Shown piece by piece: positions 60,316 to 64,000 of a DNA stretch of 64,000 nucleotides; within the stretch, counting starts at the first letter, position 1; each line of letters begins with the position of its first letter. The notes under the pieces are model-generated. The model ran no database searches, had not been told where the DNA came from, and saw nothing but the letters and a program-made list of their open reading frames with translations. Both the position numbers and the translations under genes were made by a program. The DNA comes from Pseudomonas chlororaphis subsp. piscium (GTDB lineage: Bacteria > Pseudomonadota > Gammaproteobacteria > Pseudomonadales > Pseudomonadaceae): contig NZ_CP027707.1 in NCBI RefSeq assembly GCF_003850345.1, positions 3,906,001 through 3,970,000 of the forward strand, written 5' to 3'.

Positions 60316-61415
60316 CGCGCACCTCCCGCCGGCGCCGGCCACAGGCCCGCGGGCCGATAGAGCATGGCCAGGATCAGCGCCAGCCCGTAGAACAGCTGGC
60401 GGATGATTTCCGGGTCCAGCAGCACCTGGCCGAACAGCGCCTGCTGCAACGGGCCCATGCTTGCGCGCAAGGCTTCCGGCAAGGCCGCCAGCAGCACGCA
60501 GCCGAGGATCACCCCGGGGATATGCCCCATGCCGCCCAGCACCACCATGGCCAGCACGGCAATCGACTCGTTGAGGGTGAAGGACTCCGGCGACACGAAG
60601 CCCTGGAAGGAGGCGAACAGCGCGCCGCTGACACCGCCGAAAGCGGCGCCTATGGCAAACGCCAGCAGCTTCAGGCGCCGGGTATCCAGGCCCATGGCTT
60701 GCGCCGCGTCCTCGTCCTCGCGAATTGCCATCCAGGCGCGGCCGATGCGCGAACGCTGGAGGCGGATACAGGCGAACAGGATCAGCAGCACCAGCGCGGC
60801 GAACAGGTAGTAGTACAGGTAGACCGACGGCAGGCGCAGGCCGAACAACTCCTGGCTGCGGCCGAGGTTGATCCCCAGCAGGTGCACCGGGTCGACCTGG
60901 GCGATGCCCTTGGGGCCGTTGGTGAGGTTCACCGGCCGGTCGAGGTTGCGCAGCAGGATGCGGATGATCTCGCCGAAGCCCAGGGTAACGATGGCCAGGT
61001 AGTCGCCGCGCAGGCGTAGGGTCGGCGCCCCCAGCACCAGGCCGCAGCCGGCCGCCAGCAGCGCGGCCAGGGGCAGGATCAGCCAGATCGAGGTGTGCAG
61101 GCCTTCCGGCAGCGCCGCCGCCAGGGCCGGGAACTGCGCCAGCAGGTGTGGCGAGGACAGCAGCGCCGCGAGGTAGGCGCCCACCGCGTAGAAGGCGATA
61201 AAGCCCATGTCCAGCAGCCCGGCGTAACCGACCACTATGTTCAGCCCCAGGGCCAGCATGATGTAGAGCAGCGCGAAATCCAGGGTCCGGACCCAGGTGT
61301 TGCCGCCCGCGTGGCCGACCACCCAGGGCGCCAGGATCAGGGCCAGGGTGAACAGCAGCAGGCCAAAGTGGGCGCGAGAGCTGGAAGGTGTTGCCAGTGC
61401 GGTCGTGAGTGTCAT
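60312..61415 (-). CDS. livM: ABC transporter permease LivM-type
   Basis: A 367-residue membrane protein with about ten helices. The core reads LGLNIVVGYAGLLDMGFIAF, LRGDYLAIVTLGFGEIIRIL and GGMGHIPGVILGCVLLAALP, all typical of LivM. The ATG overlaps the livH stop. It starts at 61415; a longer ORF reaching 61994 is read-through of livH in another frame. Confidence 0.93.
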   Translation of the reverse strand: MTLTTALATPSSSRAHFGLLLFTLALILAPWVVGHAGGNTWVRTLDFALLYIMLALGLNIVVGYAGLLDMGFIAFYAVGAYLAALLSSPHLLAQFPALAAALPEGLHTSIWLILPLAALLAAGCGLVLGAPTLRLRGDYLAIVTLGFGEIIRILLRNLDRPVNLTNGPKGIAQVDPVHLLGINLGRSQELFGLRLPSVYLYYYLFAALVLLILFACIRLQRSRIGRAWMAIREDEDAAQAMGLDTRRLKLLAFAIGAAFGGVSGALFASFQGFVSPESFTLNESIAVLAMVVLGGMGHIPGVILGCVLLAALPEALRASMGPLQQALFGQVLLDPEIIRQLFYGLALILAMLYRPAGLWPAPAGGAR

Positions 61416-62359
61416 GCGCGGCTCGCCAGTCGTTCGCCAAGAATCCCCGAAGGACGGAACACCAGCACCGCGATCAGCACGATAAAGGCGAACACATCCT
61501 GATAGTTGCTGCCGAACAGGCCGCCGGTGGCCGTTCCCAGGTAGCCGGTGCCCAGGGCCTCGATCAGCCCCAGCAACAGGCCGCCGAGCATCGCCCCCTT
61601 GAGGTTGCCGATGCCCCCCAGCACCGCGGCGGTAAAGGCTTTGATCCCCGGCAGGAAGCCCATGTAGAAATGCGCGCTGCCGTAGTTGCTGGCCATCATG
61701 ATGCCGGCGAGCGCGGCCAGGGCGCCGCCGATGGCGAAGGTCAGCACGATGATGCGGTTGGGGTTGATGCCCATCAGGCTGGCGACCTGGGGGTTCTCGG
61801 CGACGGCGCGCATGGCCCGGCCAAAGCGGCTGCGCTCCACCAGCACCAGCAGCGCCAGCATTACCGCCAGGGCGATGCCGATGGTGGTCAGGGCGGTGGC
61901 GTTGGTCACCGCGCCATGCCCGGAAGCGCCTGGCAGCACCTCGATCGGCTCCAGCGGCAGCAGTTGCGGGAACATCTGCGGGTTGCGCGTCCACACCAAC
62001 ATGGCGACGGTTTGCAGCAGCAGCGACACGCCGATGCCGCTGATCAGCGGGGCCAGCCGCGGCGCATGGCGCAGGCGCCGGTAGGCGACCCGCTCGATCA
62101 GCACCGCGAGCAAGGCGCAGCAGGCCATGGCGATCAGGGTGGCCAGCAGCAGGACCGGCACCGCGGGCAATTCGGGCCAGGTGGCCTGCAACAGGCGAAT
62201 CACCGACAACCCGATCAAAGCGCCGATCATCAACACGTCACCATGGGCGAAGTTGATGATCCGCAGGATGCCGTAGACCATGGTGTAGCCCAGGGCCACA
62301 AGCGCGTAGAGACTGCCCGACATCAAGCCATTGAGCAGTTGCTGGATAAAGGCATCCAT
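61412..62359 (-). CDS. livH: ABC transporter permease LivH-type
   Basis: A 315-residue permease from the ATG at 62359 (MDAFIQQLLNGLMSGSLYAL). Upstream ATGs at 62377 and 62368 are also in frame and no ribosome site is strong. Blocks: ALGYTMVYGILRIINFAHGD and FAIGGALAALAGIMMASNYG. It is the first gene of the importer operon livH-livM-livG-livF-binding protein-atcB-atcC. Confidence 0.92.
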   Translation of the reverse strand: MDAFIQQLLNGLMSGSLYALVALGYTMVYGILRIINFAHGDVLMIGALIGLSVIRLLQATWPELPAVPVLLLATLIAMACCALLAVLIERVAYRRLRHAPRLAPLISGIGVSLLLQTVAMLVWTRNPQMFPQLLPLEPIEVLPGASGHGAVTNATALTTIGIALAVMLALLVLVERSRFGRAMRAVAENPQVASLMGINPNRIIVLTFAIGGALAALAGIMMASNYGSAHFYMGFLPGIKAFTAAVLGGIGNLKGAMLGGLLLGLIEALGTGYLGTATGGLFGSNYQDVFAFIVLIAVLVFRPSGILGERLASRA

Positions 62360-62566
62360 GAAAACCATCAACCCCATGTACCAAGGGTCGGACCGCACCG
62401 CGCGCCGACCGGAAAGCAAGAACGCGGCACACTAGTTATTTATTCTATTTTTATCAAATATCAGAAATTCATATGGTTATGCGAAATAACAAAAACGCTA
62501 TAACCGCCATAAATACGGCAGTTACGGCTCTTTATTTCTCAAATATCTTGGTATTTAATTCAACAC

Positions 62567-63466
62567 ATGAATAATTTAGAACAGTTAGCCAATGACCCTC
62601 CGCTGCGTGCCGTGCGCACCTTCGAAGCCTTTGCCCGCCATGGCGGGGTGAATGCCGCCGCCCGCGAGCTGGACGTTTCCCCCTCCGCGGTCAGCCATCA
62701 ATTGCACCTGCTGGAAAGCTTCCTGCAGCAGCCTTTGACCTTGCGCCAGGGCCGCAACCTGATCCTCACCGAGGAAGGCCGCGAGTATTACCGGGCGATC
62801 CGCTCGGCCTTCGCGGTGCTGCGCAGCGCCACCGAGCATGTGCGAGAAAAAAGCGCCACGCGCCAGGTCACCATCAGCCTGATTCCGTTGTTCGGCATCA
62901 ACCTGTTCATTCCGCGCCTGGCGGAGTTCCTGGGCGACCATCCGGAGCTGGACATCAACGTCACCTATGCCAACCACCGCAGCTACCCCAGCGACGCCGC
63001 GGACCTGTCGATCCGCTTCGGCACCGGGCACTGGCCGGGGTATCACAGCGAGCCGTTGATTTCCGGGGCGGTCACGCCCTATTGCAGCCGTGCCTTTCTC
63101 GAACGGCACGGCCCCATCGACAGCCCCCAGGCCCTGAGCGAACTGCCGCTGCTGCACGACGAGGAACGCGGCACCTGGGGCCAGTGGCTGCAGGCCGCCG
63201 AGGTGCGCCACGCCACCGCGCTCAATGGCCTGCTGCTGGAAGACGGCCAGCTGGCCCTGACCGCCACCCTCACCGGCCTCGGCTGCTCATTGCTGCGCGA
63301 GCCGCTGGTGGCGCCCCATGTGGCCAGTGGCGAGCTGGTGAAACTGTTCGATCTGGAGGTCGACGACGGGCGCCAGTACTACCTGTGCCGCCGCTCCAAC
63401 AGCGAGCTCTCCACCGAGGGCGTCAAGCTGTATGAGTGGATCAAGCGCAGCCTGGTGCGGGGATAA
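62567..63466 (+). CDS. LysR-family regulator (GcvA-type)
   Basis: A 299-residue protein with an N-terminal winged helix (LRAVRTFEAFARHGGVNAAA; LDVSPSAVSHQLHLLESFL) and a periplasmic-binding-type effector domain (INLFIPRLAEFLGDHPELDI; ADLSIRFGTGHWPGYHSEPL). It diverges from the livH operon across an AT-rich 207-base gap, so it probably controls that importer and the hydrolases. GcvA-like by its RTFEAFARHG and YPSDAADLSIRFG blocks. Confidence 0.88.
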   Translation: MNNLEQLANDPPLRAVRTFEAFARHGGVNAAARELDVSPSAVSHQLHLLESFLQQPLTLRQGRNLILTEEGREYYRAIRSAFAVLRSATEHVREKSATRQVTISLIPLFGINLFIPRLAEFLGDHPELDINVTYANHRSYPSDAADLSIRFGTGHWPGYHSEPLISGAVTPYCSRAFLERHGPIDSPQALSELPLLHDEERGTWGQWLQAAEVRHATALNGLLLEDGQLALTATLTGLGCSLLREPLVAPHVASGELVKLFDLEVDDGRQYYLCRRSNSELSTEGVKLYEWIKRSLVRG

Positions 63467-63480
63467 ACGACGCCAGGCGC

Positions 63481-64000
63481 CTAGGTAAAAAACCGGTTCG
63501 CCGGACGCGGCAGCCCAAGGTTTTCACGCAAGGTGGCCCCCTCGTATTCGCGGCGGAAAATCCCCCGCCCCTGCAACTCGGGAATCACCTTGGCGACGAA
63601 GTCGTCGAGGCCGCCCGGCAGCCAGGAAAACATGATGTTGAAACCGTCGCTGCCGTGGGTCTCCAGCCATTGCTGCATGTCGTCGGCAATGCTCCTAGCG
63701 GTGCCGACGAACGACAGGCCGGCGTATCCACCGAGGCGCTGGGCCAGTTGGCGGACCGTCAGCTGTTCGCGATCGGCCAGGGCCAATACCCGCTCGCGGG
63801 CGCTCTGGCTGGCGTTGGTTTGGGGGATCGGCGGCAGGAAAGCGTCCGGATCGAACTTCGTCGCGTCGGTGCCCAGGGCGATGGACAGCGAGGCAATCGC
63901 GCTCTCGTAGTGCACCAGGCTGTCGAGGTGCGCGCGAATCCGCAGTGCTTCCTCCTGGGTGTCGCCGACCACCACAAAGGCCCCGGGAAGGATCTTCAGG
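63481..64000 (-). CDS. LLM-class flavin-dependent monooxygenase, 3' part
   Basis: At least 172 C-terminal residues are visible; the gene continues beyond the right edge. The blocks KILPGAFVVVGDTQEEAL, FVGTARSIADDMQQWLETHG, FNIMFSWLPGGLDDFVAKVI and the end ENLGLPRPANRFF are typical of the DszA/NtaA/SsuD-like LLM oxygenases. They use FMNH2 from a partner reductase. Substrate not known. It ends 15 bases from the LysR stop (convergent). Confidence 0.88.
   Translation of the reverse strand, partial: LKILPGAFVVVGDTQEEALRIRAHLDSLVHYESAIASLSIALGTDATKFDPDAFLPPIPQTNASQSARERVLALADREQLTVRQLAQRLGGYAGLSFVGTARSIADDMQQWLETHGSDGFNIMFSWLPGGLDDFVAKVIPELQGRGIFRREYEGATLRENLGLPRPANRFFT

Overview
The window looks like chromosome from a Pseudomonas of the fluorescens complex. 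Reasons: high-GC coding; the gene order narXL / narK1-narK2-narGHJI-ppiase-moaA, which matches the P. aeruginosa nar locus; ANR/DNR, NarL and Fur-type sites; and the short palindromic repeats (cores like GCTGCCGAGCGCAGCGAGGC and GTAGGAGCGAAGCTTGCTCG) scattered through fluorescens-group genomes. The species cannot be named from sequence alone.

Layout. 1-1.1 kb: the 5' part of an RND efflux adaptor gene, divergent from soxR, with a MerR-type promoter between them. 1.1-8 kb: a type VI secretion island on the minus strand, vgrG > DUF4123 chaperone > immunity lipoprotein > second immunity lipoprotein > class-3 lipase effector, chained by ATGA overlaps, with a leftover 5' piece of the effector gene between the immunity copies. 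8.2-11.2 kb: class III ribonucleotide reductase nrdD-nrdG, in which the glycyl-radical segment is on a separate 55-codon ORF. 11.3-12.1 kb: a long inverted-repeat element.

12.1-47.5 kb is an anaerobic respiration block. It holds nitrate reductase and its assembly and transport genes (narGHJI, narK1, narK2), the sensor-regulator pair narXL, two DNR-type Crp/Fnr regulators, O2-independent ubiquinone genes ubiUVT, molybdenum-cofactor genes (moaA, moaB, moeA, moaC, moaD), pdxH, NO defence and sensing (norR-ric, nnrS), NO reductase (norCB with norD, norE, norF and nirQ), and a HemN relative that has lost its radical-SAM cysteines. Nine ANR/DNR-like sites (eight in this block plus one before nrdD) lie in front of the transcription units. 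Nitrate enters by NarK and is reduced by NarGHI with Moco and quinone made from the same block; NO is sensed by DNR and NorR and removed by NorCB. No nitrite reductase (nirS/nirK) and no nos genes are in this window.

47.7-51.6 kb: an accessory patch with an unrecognised exported protein, an unrecognised beta-propeller-like protein, AT-rich small ORFs, and decayed 3' ends of two gene types. 51.6-55.7 kb: a Fur-controlled siderophore receptor with FecR-type anti-sigma and ECF sigma genes. 55.8-62.4 kb: a branched-chain-type ABC importer operon (livHMGF plus binding protein) ending in two hydrolase genes that resemble the 2-aminothiazoline-4-carboxylate to L-cysteine pathway. 62.6-64 kb: a divergent LysR regulator and the 3' end of a flavin-dependent monooxygenase gene.
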